64,000 nt of DNA from JAVVUJ01 sp964582545 (GCA_964582545.1 CAZOSB010000003.1:62001-126000), one strand, 5' to 3'; numbered from the stretch's first letter, positions 9,358 to 18,019 are shown. Made by a program: numbers and translations. Notes: generated by a model from the sequence alone, not told the origin.

Positions 9358-9417
9358 CTAATGTTTCCTCTTTGTAAATGTCTATATTTTTGTGTTCTTA
9401 TATGATAACAAATAAAG

Positions 9418-9491
9418 TTATCCACAGGCAAGCATTAAAATCAAATATTGAAAAAAATATTTTCTGGCAGTTATCCACTAATTGTGGACAA
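9418..9491. other. DnaA-box cluster upstream of dnaA
   Basis: A perfect TTATCCACA at 9418-9426, TTATCCACT (one mismatch) at 9471-9479, and TGTGGACAA at 9483-9491 (minus-strand box TTGTCCACA, one mismatch). With the unwinding element on the other side of dnaA, the origin looks bipartite, as in B. subtilis. The cluster lies in the divergent spacer between dnaA and rpmH and may also repress dnaA. Confidence 0.75.
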
Positions 9492-9579
9492 CTTCTTGAT
9501 AAAATATAGACAGCCTTAACTATATATAGATTTTTAATATAAATGGAAATTAGTGGTAAAAAAAAATTATTGAAAAAGA

Positions 9580-9608
9580 TTGACATAAAATATTTAGGAA
9601 TGTATAAT
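9580..9608 (+). promoter_or_regulatory. Consensus sigma-A promoter of the rpmH operon
   Basis: TTGACA (9580-9585), 17-bp spacer, TATAAT (9603-9608): a full consensus match at optimal spacing, fitting strong expression of a ribosomal protein. The ribosome site AAAGGAGGTG (9631-9640) precedes the rpmH ATG. Confidence 0.88.
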
Positions 9609-9647
9609 AATTGGGCATATATCCAGAGATAAAGGAGGTGGAAATCG

Positions 9648-9782
9648 ATGAAACAAACTTATCAACCAAAGGTTAGACAGAGAAAGAAAGAACATGGATT
9701 CAGAAAAAGAATGAAGACAAAGAACGGTAGAAATGTTTTAAAGAGAAGAAGACTCAAAGGTAGAAAAGAACTTACAGCATAG
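9648..9782 (+). CDS. rpmH: 50S ribosomal protein L34
   Basis: 44 aa, MKQTYQPKVRQRKKEHGF and a very basic C-terminus ending RKELTA, the canonical L34 sequence and size. First gene of the plus-strand operon and divergent from dnaA, its near-universal position. The AAAGGAGGTG ribosome site lies 7 bp before the ATG. Confidence 0.98.
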   Translation: MKQTYQPKVRQRKKEHGFRKRMKTKNGRNVLKRRRLKGRKELTA

Positions 9783-9808
9783 AGGCCGCCAGTGTGGTCT
9801 TTTTGTTT
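9783..9808 (+). terminator. Weak attenuator-like hairpin between rpmH and rnpA
   Basis: AGGCC and GGTCT can form a 5-bp stem (one G-U) around an 8-nt loop, followed by TTTTTGTTTT. The stem is short, so partial read-through would be expected, giving less rnpA than rpmH mRNA. Confidence 0.4.
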
Positions 9809-9830
9809 TCTGCTTAATTGAAAGGAAAAG

Positions 9831-10190
9831 ATGCTGAAGCCAAATGTTTTAAGAAAGAAAAAAGATTTTTCTGCAATTTATAAAAGAGGCAAGTCAGTCG
9901 GTGAAAGATACGTTGTATTGTTTTACAGAAAAAATAATTTGCCTTATAACAGAATTTCTTTTTTGGCCAGTAAAAAGGTGGGTAACAGCATAAAAAGGAA
10001 CAGAGCCAGAAGACTGATGAAAGAAAGTTTTCGGCAGATTTCCTGTAAGCTGAATTCGGAGCATTACGATTTGATTATCATTGCTCGCAACACCATCAAC
10101 AATTTGAAATGTGCGGATGTGAAAGAATCTATTGAAGCCGCAATGAAAAAAGCAAAATTAATATCGATCAAGAAAAATGGTGATATATGA
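9831..10190 (+). CDS. rnpA: Ribonuclease P protein component
   Basis: 119 aa. The RNR-type basic motif SIKRNRARRLMKES (near 53-66) is diagnostic. It pairs with RNase P RNA to mature tRNA 5' ends. The start codon follows GAAAGGA. Its stop overlaps the yidD start by 4 bp. Confidence 0.96.
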   Translation: MLKPNVLRKKKDFSAIYKRGKSVGERYVVLFYRKNNLPYNRISFLASKKVGNSIKRNRARRLMKESFRQISCKLNSEHYDLIIIARNTINNLKCADVKESIEAAMKKAKLISIKKNGDI

Positions 10191-10396
10191 AATGGTTTAT
10201 TAAATCATTAATAAAAGTGTATCAAAAATTAATTTCACCCTTATTTCCTCCTACGTGCCGCTTTTATCCCACTTGCTCTACATATTTTTTACAAGCAGTG
10301 GATAAGTACGGCGCTATAAAAGGAAGTTATTTTGGTATACGAAGACTATTAAAATGTCATCCATTTCATCAGGGAGGATATGATCCCTTGAAGTAA
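10187..10396 (+). CDS. yidD: Membrane protein insertion efficiency factor YidD
   Basis: 69 aa. The conserved CRFYPTCSTYFLQA and the C-terminal HPFHQGGYDPLK fix the family. YidD is a small membrane-associated protein encoded between rnpA and yidC and helps membrane insertion. The start overlaps the rnpA stop (ATGA). Confidence 0.95.
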   Translation: MKWFIKSLIKVYQKLISPLFPPTCRFYPTCSTYFLQAVDKYGAIKGSYFGIRRLLKCHPFHQGGYDPLK

Positions 10397-10418
10397 AAAT
10401 TAAAACGGAGGATACCGG

Positions 10419-11132
10419 ATGTACTATACCATTATCGGATTTATAGCAAGTCCATTGGGATTGTTGCTAAGTTTTTTATATGAACTCATAGAAAACTATG
10501 GAATAACCTTAATTGTATTTACGATTATCGTAAAAGCTTGCTTATTTCCGCTATATGCCAATCAAATCAAGCATTCTGCCAGAATGGCGGACATGCAGCC
10601 AAAGTTAAAGGCAATACAAAAAAAATATGCAAATGATAAAGAAACTCTAAATATAAAGATGATGGAGCTATACAAGGAAGAAAAATTCAACCCTATGGGA
10701 GGATGTCTTCCTATGTTGATTCAAATGCCAATCATATTTGGACTTTTTGCTTTATTGAGAGATCCTGTCTATTTTATTGGTAGCACGGATATGATCATGG
10801 CGGTTCATGAATCCTTTATATGGATTCCGGATTTAAGTCAACCTGATCCTTGGATTTTGCCTTTATTGGCCGGAATAACCACATTTGTCTCTTTCTCACA
10901 AACACAAAAGCAGTCCAATAATGTGGAAAATCCTCAAATGGCTCCTATGATGGCCATGATGAAATACTTTTTTCCGGTTATGATCGTATGGATGGGAAGA
11001 TCTTTCCCTGCAGGACTTACGCTTTATTGGTTTGTCGGAACCTTAATACAAATCTTCCAAACTATGTTATTAAATAGATGGAAGAAAAAAAAGGTTTTGA
11101 TTGAGAAAGGAAAAGAGGGAGGTAAGAAATAA
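10419..11132 (+). CDS. yidC: Membrane protein insertase YidC/SpoIIIJ type
   Basis: 237 aa, at the short end for Gram-positive YidC. It has a hydrophobic N-terminal segment, a cytoplasmic Lys-rich hairpin (MQPKLKAIQKKYANDKET), the conserved NPMGGCLPMLIQMPI and further membrane spans. No lipobox Cys is seen, unlike B. subtilis SpoIIIJ. It inserts and folds membrane proteins. The stop codon shares one base with the jag start. Confidence 0.95.
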   Translation: MYYTIIGFIASPLGLLLSFLYELIENYGITLIVFTIIVKACLFPLYANQIKHSARMADMQPKLKAIQKKYANDKETLNIKMMELYKEEKFNPMGGCLPMLIQMPIIFGLFALLRDPVYFIGSTDMIMAVHESFIWIPDLSQPDPWILPLLAGITTFVSFSQTQKQSNNVENPQMAPMMAMMKYFFPVMIVWMGRSFPAGLTLYWFVGTLIQIFQTMLLNRWKKKKVLIEKGKEGGKK

Positions 11133-11941
11133 TGGATTTTTCAGAAAAATGGGGAAAAGACGTAGATGAAGCTGTTCGTTTAGCTTTAATAGATTTAAAC
11201 TTATCACCGGAAGATGTTGATGTTATAGTGATTGAAGAGCCAACCAAAGGATTTTTTGGATTAGGTTCAAAATTAGCAAAGGTCAGAGTGGAAAAGAAAA
11301 AAATCAAAGATGAAAATAAAAAAGAAATAAATACTATAAAGACTTCGGAAATCAAGAAGGAATCAGAGATTTCCAAAAAGACTGATTTTATTAAAAAGTC
11401 AGTAGAAGAAAAAGAGGTTTTTTTAGAGGAAGAGGAATCCAACAAAAAACATTCTACAAAATTTCTCATGAGCGAAAGACCTGATGATCTGACGGAAACT
11501 GTTGATAACGCTGCTTTGGATTTTCTGAAGGAAGTAATAGAGCAGATGGGGTTAAACTTACAGATGAAGGCTTTTGAAAATGAAAGTTTTCTCTTCATAG
11601 AAATTGACGGCAAGGATTCGGGTACCATAATCGGAAAGAGGGGACAAACCTTAGATGCTATCCAATATTTAACCAGTTTAGTGGTGAATAAGAATAAGGA
11701 TAAGTATGTAAGGGTTGTGGTGGATGCAGAAAATTACAGAGCAAAAAGGGAAAAGACTTTGGAACAGCTGGCTAATCGCTTAGCTGGAAAGGTTTTGAGC
11801 ACAGGTAAAAGCGTAAGACTCGAGCCTATGAATCCATATGAAAGAAAAGTAATTCATGCAACATTGCAGCAGAATCAAAAGGTAGTTACAAAGAGCGAAG
11901 GGGAAGAGCCTTTTAGAAGAGTTGTAATTGGAAAAAAATAA
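11132..11941 (+). CDS. jag: RNA-binding protein Jag/KhpB (Jag-N, KH, R3H)
   Basis: 269 aa: Jag-N domain (1-50), a charged Lys/Glu linker (about 50-115), a KH domain with IGKRGQTLDAIQYL, and an R3H domain with the RxxxH motif RKVIH near the C-terminus. Jag/KhpB is an RNA-binding protein linked to cell elongation and division. It sits after yidC as in most Firmicutes and overlaps it by one base. Confidence 0.95.
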   Translation: MDFSEKWGKDVDEAVRLALIDLNLSPEDVDVIVIEEPTKGFFGLGSKLAKVRVEKKKIKDENKKEINTIKTSEIKKESEISKKTDFIKKSVEEKEVFLEEEESNKKHSTKFLMSERPDDLTETVDNAALDFLKEVIEQMGLNLQMKAFENESFLFIEIDGKDSGTIIGKRGQTLDAIQYLTSLVVNKNKDKYVRVVVDAENYRAKREKTLEQLANRLAGKVLSTGKSVRLEPMNPYERKVIHATLQQNQKVVTKSEGEEPFRRVVIGKK

Positions 11942-11969
11942 ATTTCAGGTAATGAATGAAATCAGACAA

Positions 11970-11993
11970 ATGAGCACCTTCTGAGGTGCTCAT
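11970..11993 (+). terminator. Perfect 10-bp hairpin after jag
   Basis: ATGAGCACCT, loop TCTG, AGGTGCTCAT. The stem is perfect, but only ATATTTA follows, so termination efficiency is uncertain. It may equally be a processing or stability hairpin between jag and mnmE. Confidence 0.5.
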
Positions 11994-12044
11994 ATATTTA
12001 TAAAATGGATTAAATAAATTGAGTAAAATTGGATTGAGAAAAAA

Positions 12045-13424
12045 ATGGATGATACAATTGCAGCTGTAGCTACAGCCCTTGGTCAAGGTGCCATTGGCAT
12101 TGTGAAAATAAGTGGCTTGAAATCCTTAGAAATTCTGAATAAATTGTTTGAGCCGAAAGATGGATTTTTGATCGATTCTAATCAAAACAGGCGAATGATT
12201 TACGGTAGAATAGTGGATAAACAAACGGGAAATTACGTCGATCAGGGTCTGGCAGTATATATGAAAGGTCCTGCTTCTTATACGGGGGAAGATGTGGTGG
12301 AAATCAACTGCCACGGTAGCATGATTTCCCTTAGAAAAACTTTGGAGATGAGCCTAAAATGCGGTGCTAGACTAGCAGAGCCAGGAGAGTTTACTAAGAG
12401 AGCTTTTCTCAATGGTCGGTTAGATCTAAGCCAGGCGGAAGCGGTCATTGATTTGATTAAAGCTAAATCTGATGCAGCATTTGAAGTAGCACTGACTCAG
12501 ATGCAAGGAGAATTTTCCGAAAATATCAATAGAATTCGAGCAGAGTTACTGGAAGTATTGGTAAAGGTAACTGTGAATATAGATTATCCAGATGAAGATA
12601 TCGAGCATTTAACTTACCTAGAACTTAAGAAAGATCTGTCCGTCATTCAACATAAGATAGAAGAGCTGTTGAATACAACTAATCAGGGAAAAATTATCTC
12701 TGAAGGGTTGGCTGTATCGATAGTGGGTAAGGCAAATGTTGGTAAATCCTCCTTATTAAATATTTTGTTAAAAGAATCCAGAGCCATCGTTACAGATATC
12801 CCGGGCACCACGCGGGATACCATTGAAGAGACCATCTCTGTGAACGGTATTGCTGTGCGCCTTACGGATACTGCAGGTTTGAGGGAGACCGAAGACTATG
12901 TTGAAAAAATTGGCATTGAGCGTAGTAAGCAATCCATAAATCAGGCGGATTTAATCCTCTATTTGGTGGAGGGTCACAAGGGTTTAAATGACGAGGATAG
13001 AGCCTTAATGATGCAATTATCACAAAAGCCCGTTATAGTTCTTTTAAATAAAGCGGATTTGGGTAAAGCTGTTGAGGAAGATGACCTGCGAATTCTATTG
13101 CCACAGGCAAAGATAATAGAGACCTCTCTTCTGACGGGTGAGGGGATTAAAGATCTGGAATCGGCTATTTCTGAGTGGATTTATTCCGGTGATGTAAAAC
13201 AAAATAACAGCTTTATTTTAACCAATATGAGACATAGAAATCTGACAGAGCAAGCCTTTGAATCCTTAGGTGATGCCATTAATATGATAGATTTGCAGGA
13301 GCCTTTAGATTTTATAGAGGTGGATATTAAAACATCTTGGGACAAGCTGGGGGAAATAATTGGAGAGTCTGTTTCAGAAGATATTATAGAAGAAGTATTT
13401 GCAAGATTTTGTTTAGGGAAATGA
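12045..13424 (+). CDS. mnmE: tRNA uridine-5-carboxymethylaminomethyl(34) GTPase MnmE
   Basis: 459 aa. The N-terminal TrmE domain starts MDDTIAAVATALGQGAIGIVKISG. The G domain has GKANVGKSS near residue 228, the TTRDT switch and DTAGLR. The protein ends FCLGK, matching the conserved C-terminal FCIGK with its Cys. With MnmG it modifies the wobble U34 of several tRNAs. The ribosome site before this ATG is poor. Confidence 0.97.
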   Translation: MDDTIAAVATALGQGAIGIVKISGLKSLEILNKLFEPKDGFLIDSNQNRRMIYGRIVDKQTGNYVDQGLAVYMKGPASYTGEDVVEINCHGSMISLRKTLEMSLKCGARLAEPGEFTKRAFLNGRLDLSQAEAVIDLIKAKSDAAFEVALTQMQGEFSENINRIRAELLEVLVKVTVNIDYPDEDIEHLTYLELKKDLSVIQHKIEELLNTTNQGKIISEGLAVSIVGKANVGKSSLLNILLKESRAIVTDIPGTTRDTIEETISVNGIAVRLTDTAGLRETEDYVEKIGIERSKQSINQADLILYLVEGHKGLNDEDRALMMQLSQKPVIVLLNKADLGKAVEEDDLRILLPQAKIIETSLLTGEGIKDLESAISEWIYSGDVKQNNSFILTNMRHRNLTEQAFESLGDAINMIDLQEPLDFIEVDIKTSWDKLGEIIGESVSEDIIEEVFARFCLGK

Positions 13425-13427
13425 TTT

Positions 13428-15308
13428 ATGAATAATTATGAAATGGGAAAATACGACGTAATCGTCATAGGTGCAGGTCATGCTGGGTGTGAAGCCGGTT
13501 TGGCGGCTGCCAGATTGGGACAGAACACCTTGCTGCTTTCCATTCATTTGGAGGCGGTAGCTATGATGGCCTGCAACCCCTCTATCGGAGGAACGGGGAA
13601 GGGACATTTGGTTAGGGAAATTGATGCTCTAGGGGGAGAAATGGGCATCAATATCGATAAGACCTTTATTCAAAGCAAGATGTTAAATATTGCAAAAGGA
13701 CCGGCAGTCCATTCCTTGCGGGCGCAGGCGGATAAGGTTAAATATCACGAGGAAATGAAGAGAACCTTGGAAAATCAGGAAAATTTAAATCTCAAGCAGG
13801 GAGAGGTAGTTGAAATTCTACAAGAAAACTTTCAGGTAGAAGGCGTTGTTTTAAGAACAGGTGCCATATATAGAGCAAAGGTAATTATTCTAGCTACTGG
13901 TACCTTTTTAGCTGGTAAGATTTTTATTGGGGACCGTGCCTATGAAAGCGGTCCAAATAATTTAGCTCCATCCATAGAGCTTGCAAAGAATTTGCGCCAT
14001 ATGGGGTTAAATCTGAGAAGATTTAAGACGGGAACCCCTGCAAGGGCCTTGGGTAAAAGTTTAAATTATCACAACATGGAGGAGCAAATGGGAGATGACC
14101 ATATTGTTCCGTTTTCCTTTATGAATGACTCCATTGGAACCAATCAAGTTTCCTGCTGGCTCACTTATACCAATGAGGAAACCCATGATATCATCAGAAA
14201 AAACTTTTCAAGATCTGCCTTGTTTGGAGGGCAGATTGAGGGAGTGGGACCTAGATATTGCCCTTCTATAGAGGATAAGGTCAATCGATTTTCCGATAAA
14301 TCTAGGCATCAGCTGTTTATTGAGCCTGAGGGATTGACTTCTGATGAAATGTACATTCAGGGTATGTCTTCCAGCTTGCCGGAGGATGTGCAGGTACAGT
14401 TTTACAGTTCCATACCGGGATTGGAAAATCTGGAGATTTCCAGACCGGCATACGCCATCGAATATGATTGTATCGATCCATTGGACTTAAAGTTAACGTT
14501 GGAACACAAGGAAATGAAGGGACTTTTTTGCGCTGGTCAATTTAACGGAAGCTCAGGATATGAGGAAGCAGCTGCCCAGGGGCTTATGGCAGGGATTAAT
14601 GCGGCTTTGCTTTTGCAAGGTAAGGATTCCTTTATTTTAGATAGATCGGAAGCATATATCGGCGTTTTAATCGATGATTTGGTGACGAAAGGAACCAATG
14701 AACCCTATCGAATTATGACCTCCAGAGCGGAGTATCGGCTAATATTGAGGCAAGATAACGCAGATTTACGGCTTACGGAAAAAGCCTACGAAATAGGTCT
14801 TGCAACGGAAGAAAGATATAAGAGATTTATGGATAACCGAAATTCGGTAAATTTGGAAAATGCCAGGTTATGCAATACCTTTCCTCCTGTATCTTCCGTA
14901 AATGATTTTTTGGTCCAACATGGGAGCTCACCTGTGAAAAATAAGATATCTTTGGGGGAACTGCTGAAGAGACCTCAGGTTACTTATAAGGATTTGGAGA
15001 CGATCGATGGGGAACGCCCAGAATTATCTGATCACATTATCGCAAAGGTAGAGGTTGAAATTAAGTATGCTGGCTATATTCAAAAGCAAATACAACAAGT
15101 AGAGAAGTTTAAAAAACTTGAGAATCGGAAGCTGGATGAGAAATTGGATTATTCTAAGGTTGATGGGTTGAGAATAGAAGCCAGACAGAAGCTGAGTCAG
15201 TTTAAGCCGCAGTCATTAGGTCAGGCTTCCAGAATATCCGGGGTATCTCCTTCGGATATAAACGTACTTTTAATTTATTTAGAACGAGAGAAAAGGTTAA
15301 ATGGATAA
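13428..15308 (+). CDS. mnmG: tRNA uridine-5-carboxymethylaminomethyl(34) synthesis enzyme MnmG
   Basis: 626 aa, full length. FAD-binding GAGHAGCEAG near the N-terminus, the GTGKGHLVREIDALGG segment, the family CAGQFNGSSGYEEAAAQGL and a helical C-terminus that binds MnmE. It starts 3 bp after mnmE and overlaps rsmG by 8 bp, so the three genes are one transcript. Confidence 0.97.
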   Translation: MNNYEMGKYDVIVIGAGHAGCEAGLAAARLGQNTLLLSIHLEAVAMMACNPSIGGTGKGHLVREIDALGGEMGINIDKTFIQSKMLNIAKGPAVHSLRAQADKVKYHEEMKRTLENQENLNLKQGEVVEILQENFQVEGVVLRTGAIYRAKVIILATGTFLAGKIFIGDRAYESGPNNLAPSIELAKNLRHMGLNLRRFKTGTPARALGKSLNYHNMEEQMGDDHIVPFSFMNDSIGTNQVSCWLTYTNEETHDIIRKNFSRSALFGGQIEGVGPRYCPSIEDKVNRFSDKSRHQLFIEPEGLTSDEMYIQGMSSSLPEDVQVQFYSSIPGLENLEISRPAYAIEYDCIDPLDLKLTLEHKEMKGLFCAGQFNGSSGYEEAAAQGLMAGINAALLLQGKDSFILDRSEAYIGVLIDDLVTKGTNEPYRIMTSRAEYRLILRQDNADLRLTEKAYEIGLATEERYKRFMDNRNSVNLENARLCNTFPPVSSVNDFLVQHGSSPVKNKISLGELLKRPQVTYKDLETIDGERPELSDHIIAKVEVEIKYAGYIQKQIQQVEKFKKLENRKLDEKLDYSKVDGLRIEARQKLSQFKPQSLGQASRISGVSPSDINVLLIYLEREKRLNG

Positions 15309-16011
15309 AATTATTGAAGTTTTTGAAAATCTGAATATCCCATATCATGATGGATTAGTAGATAAGTTCCGCAAGCACATGACCTTGATTTTAGAATGGA
15401 ATGAAAAGATTAACCTCACAGCGGTTGTGGGAGAAGAGGACTTCATAAGGATCCATTATTTTGACTCCCTGCTGCCTTACCATATGGAGGCTATAAAAGT
15501 AGCTGATACAATCCTTGACATGGGTACAGGCGCGGGATTTCCTGGGGTACCTTTAGCGATGATGTTCCCGGAGAAGTCTTTTTATCTGGTTGATTCCGTT
15601 AAAAAAAAGCTAAATGTCATAGAGGACGTAGCATCTAAGTTAAACATTAATAACCTAACACTAATCCACGGAAGGGCAGAGGAGCTGGCTAATAGGAAGG
15701 AGCAAAGAGATCATTATGATGTATGTGTCTCCAGAGCTGTTGCAGAGCTAAGCGTTCTTTCGGAATATTGCCTACCCTTTGTAAAAGTAGGAGGTTATTT
15801 TTTACCGTATAAGACTGCAAAGTCTCAGGAGGAAATAAAGCTAAGCTTAGGTGCTATAAAGCTCCTGGGAGGAGATCTAGAGGGTAAGAAAAGTTATAGT
15901 CACGAACAATTTGAATCCGATCATTGGGTCTTAGAAATAAAAAAAATAAAAAATACACCATCGAAATATCCGAGAAAAGCAGGAATTCCGAAAAAACAAC
16001 CCCTAAAATGA
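15301..16011 (+). CDS. rsmG: 16S rRNA (guanine(527)-N7)-methyltransferase RsmG
   Basis: 236 aa. SAM-binding motif DMGTGAGFPGVPLA and the preceding NLTAV region identify RsmG (GidB), which methylates G527 of 16S rRNA. The stop codon lies inside the terminator that ends this operon. Confidence 0.96.
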   Translation: MDKIIEVFENLNIPYHDGLVDKFRKHMTLILEWNEKINLTAVVGEEDFIRIHYFDSLLPYHMEAIKVADTILDMGTGAGFPGVPLAMMFPEKSFYLVDSVKKKLNVIEDVASKLNINNLTLIHGRAEELANRKEQRDHYDVCVSRAVAELSVLSEYCLPFVKVGGYFLPYKTAKSQEEIKLSLGAIKLLGGDLEGKKSYSHEQFESDHWVLEIKKIKNTPSKYPRKAGIPKKQPLK

Positions 16012-16029
16012 AGATTTAAGGGGTTTTTT
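15997..16029 (+). terminator. Rho-independent terminator after rsmG
   Basis: AACCCCTAAA pairs with TTTAAGGGGTT (one bulge), followed by six T. The left arm lies inside the last codons of rsmG. Confidence 0.85.
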
Positions 16030-16045
16030 GTTGACAAGTAAGGGT

Positions 16046-16074
16046 TTAACATAGAGGCAGTTTCTTGTTATTAT
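16046..16074 (+). promoter_or_regulatory. Promoter of noc
   Basis: TTAACA (16046-16051), 17-bp spacer, TATTAT (16069-16074). A TTGACA at 16031-16036 is also present, but no -10 stands at the right distance from it. A GGGGG-rich ribosome site precedes the ATG. Confidence 0.55.
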
Positions 16075-16132
16075 AGTATAGAAAGCTTGTCCAAGCATTT
16101 AGTTACCAGAGTTTCACTATAGGGGGTATTTT

Positions 16133-16948
16133 ATGTTTAATAGAAGAAATGAGCAAATGGAAGTTCCAATCCATTTTATACATGCCAATGAAGATCAGCC
16201 TAGAAAACATTTTGAAAATAAGGAACTTATTGAGTTAAAAGATTCCATTATGGAGTTTGGTGTGATTCAGCCGTTGATAGTTAAGAGAACAGCTAAAGAT
16301 AACTACTTGTTAATTGCAGGTGAAAGAAGGCTTAGAGCTGCTAATATGGCTGGTCTTACAAAAGTACCTGTAGTTATTAGAGAAGCGGGTGAAAAGGAGG
16401 TAGCTTTCTTAGCGTTGGTAGAAAACATTCAAAGGGAGAATCTAAACTTTGTTGAAGAAGCGGAAGCCTATAGGAAGCTTATGGAAGAGCATGGAATGAC
16501 ACAGGTAGATATTGCCAAAAAAGTAGGAAAACAACAATCCACTATATCTAATAAGATCAGACTCTTATCATTGCCGGCAGACGTGCAGAAGATGATAATC
16601 GAGCATGGACTATCTGAGAGACATGCTAGGGCATTGTTGAAAATTTTGGATTCAGGACTTAGAAGACAGGTTTTACAACGTATAATTGATCATAGCCTAA
16701 ATGTTAAGCAAAGTGAGAAACTGATTAATGATGTATTGGAAAAACACGAAAGCGAAAAGAGAAAAGAGGATAAAGTTAAGTTTATCAATCATAAGATTTA
16801 TTTAAATACTTTGAGGAATGCCTTTACGTCCATATATGAAGTTGAGAAAGATGCCAAATATTACCAAGAGGATAAAGGCGATTATATGGAAATTGTGATT
16901 ACTATACCTAAAACTGCAGTAAAAAGTAAGATGTTAATTGCAAAATAG
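16133..16948 (+). CDS. noc: Nucleoid occlusion protein Noc (ParB family)
   Basis: 271 aa. It has a ParB CTPase-fold N-domain with GERR (63-66), a helix-turn-helix (TQVDIAKKVGKQQSTISNK) and a C-terminal domain. The positions that separate Noc from ParB specificity in published work (R173/T179/A184/G201, Caulobacter numbering) read Q135, K141, S146 and R163 here. Three of the four are Noc-like. The position after rsmG is also that of noc. The N-terminal amphipathic membrane anchor of B. subtilis Noc is not evident (MFNRRNEQMEV leads straight into the domain). A parS-like site overlaps its stop codon. Confidence 0.85.
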   Translation: MFNRRNEQMEVPIHFIHANEDQPRKHFENKELIELKDSIMEFGVIQPLIVKRTAKDNYLLIAGERRLRAANMAGLTKVPVVIREAGEKEVAFLALVENIQRENLNFVEEAEAYRKLMEEHGMTQVDIAKKVGKQQSTISNKIRLLSLPADVQKMIIEHGLSERHARALLKILDSGLRRQVLQRIIDHSLNVKQSEKLINDVLEKHESEKRKEDKVKFINHKIYLNTLRNAFTSIYEVEKDAKYYQEDKGDYMEIVITIPKTAVKSKMLIAK

Positions 16949-16962
16949 TTTCACGTGAAACA
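16947..16962. promoter_or_regulatory. parS site overlapping the noc stop codon
   Basis: AGTTTCACGTGAAACA matches the parS 16-mer TGTTTCACGTGAAACA at 15 of 16 bases. The one mismatch is the A of the noc TAG stop codon. ParB is expected to load here. Confidence 0.85.
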
Positions 16963-17024
16963 TTTTATAAAACCAAAAATATTAAACTAAATAAGCTTAT
17001 TCATCTTTTACATAATAAAAACGT

Positions 17025-17129
17025 GGAAATGAGGGAATCAAAGATTCCTATTTCCAAATGTGACCTGCAAGGGGTCACTCTTTGCAAGGTAGATTCTTTG
17101 ATATTCCGTCATATCGTCTTTGACGATAT
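17025..17129. repeat. Three consecutive hairpins in the noc-parA spacer
   Basis: (a) GGAAAT/ATTTCC (17025-17030 with 17050-17055) enclosing GGAATC-AAA-GATTCC (17034-17048). (b) GTGACC-(7 nt)-GGTCAC (17060-17078). (c) ATATCGTC-TTT-GACGATAT (17111-17129). TGCAAGG also occurs twice (17066, 17083). A GTG-started 65-codon frame through this stretch lacks a ribosome site. It may be a structured RNA, an attenuator or a small palindromic repeat element. Confidence 0.55.
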
Positions 17130-17143
17130 TTCCTATATATTAA

Positions 17144-17182
17144 AAAAATCCACAATATTTTGTAAAAAAATTGTGGATTTTT
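17144..17182 (+). terminator. Terminator-like inverted repeat upstream of parA
   Basis: AAAAATCCACAAT (17144-17156) and ATTGTGGATTTTT (17170-17182) are exact inverted repeats around a 13-nt loop. The A-run/T-run flanks make it usable in both directions. It probably ends noc transcription before the TATAAT elements at 17190 and 17197. Confidence 0.7.
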
Positions 17183-17245
17183 ACTATATTATAATATATA
17201 ATGTGTTAAAGGTTCTATAGATATAGTTAATCAGGAGGTATAGTT

Positions 17246-18019
17246 GTGGGAAAAGCCATTGCAATTTTCAACCAAAAAGGGGGAGTAGGTAAGACTACTA
17301 CCAATATCAATCTGGCTGCATGTTTGGCCATAAAGGGTAAGCGAATATTAATTTTGGATATTGACCCTCAAGGAAATACTACCAGCGGAATGGGCATTTC
17401 CAAAAAAGGGCTTGAAAAAACCATGTATGAGGTTTTAATAGATGATCAGGTCTCACCGGAGGATGCCATCTTAAAGACAGGAATTGATAACTTAGACATT
17501 ATCCCCGCCAGCGTTCAGTTGGCTGGTGCCGAGATAGAGTTGGTACAATTGGAAGCCAGAGAGAAAAGGCTAAAAAAAGCTTTAGATAAAATAAGAGGGA
17601 AGTATGATTATCTCTTTATAGATTGTCCTCCATCCCTTGGGCTGTTGACCATCAACTCTCTTACAGCAGTAGATAGTGTTTTGATTCCTATACAGTGTGA
17701 GTTTTACGCATTGGAAGGAGTTAGCCAGTTGATGAGCACTATAGATCTAGTAAAGAAAAATATGAATCCTTCCATTGAGATACAGGGCGTTATATTGAGC
17801 ATGTTTGACGGAAGAACCAACCTCTCAATTCAAGTGGTGGAAGAAGTTAAAAAATATTTCAGAGAAAAAGTCTATACCACTGTTATTCCTAGAAACGTTA
17901 GATTGGCAGAAGCGCCTAGCTATGGGTTGCCTATCACTATCTATGATCCAAAGTCTAAAGGTGCGGAAGCATATGTAGATTTTGCTACAGAATTTTTAGA
18001 GCTTGAAGGGGAGCAGTAA
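17246..18019 (+). CDS. parA: Chromosome-partitioning ATPase ParA/Soj
   Basis: 257 aa. Deviant Walker A KGGVGKTT at residues 11-18, Walker A' region IDPQGN and the DCPPSLG motif. ParA dimers bind DNA non-specifically and act with ParB-parS in origin segregation and DnaA control. GTG start with AGGAGGT 7 bp upstream. The stop shares one base with the parB start. Confidence 0.96.
   Translation: MGKAIAIFNQKGGVGKTTTNINLAACLAIKGKRILILDIDPQGNTTSGMGISKKGLEKTMYEVLIDDQVSPEDAILKTGIDNLDIIPASVQLAGAEIELVQLEAREKRLKKALDKIRGKYDYLFIDCPPSLGLLTINSLTAVDSVLIPIQCEFYALEGVSQLMSTIDLVKKNMNPSIEIQGVILSMFDGRTNLSIQVVEEVKKYFREKVYTTVIPRNVRLAEAPSYGLPITIYDPKSKGAEAYVDFATEFLELEGEQ

Noticed and set aside
17146..17154. DnaA box in the noc-parA spacer
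   Set aside because: AAATCCACA has two mismatches in the first positions, stands alone, and is explained by the terminator-like repeat.
17023..17220. 65-codon GTG-started frame in the noc-parA spacer
   Set aside because: No ribosome site, runs through three hairpins and the terminator-like repeat, and resembles no known protein.
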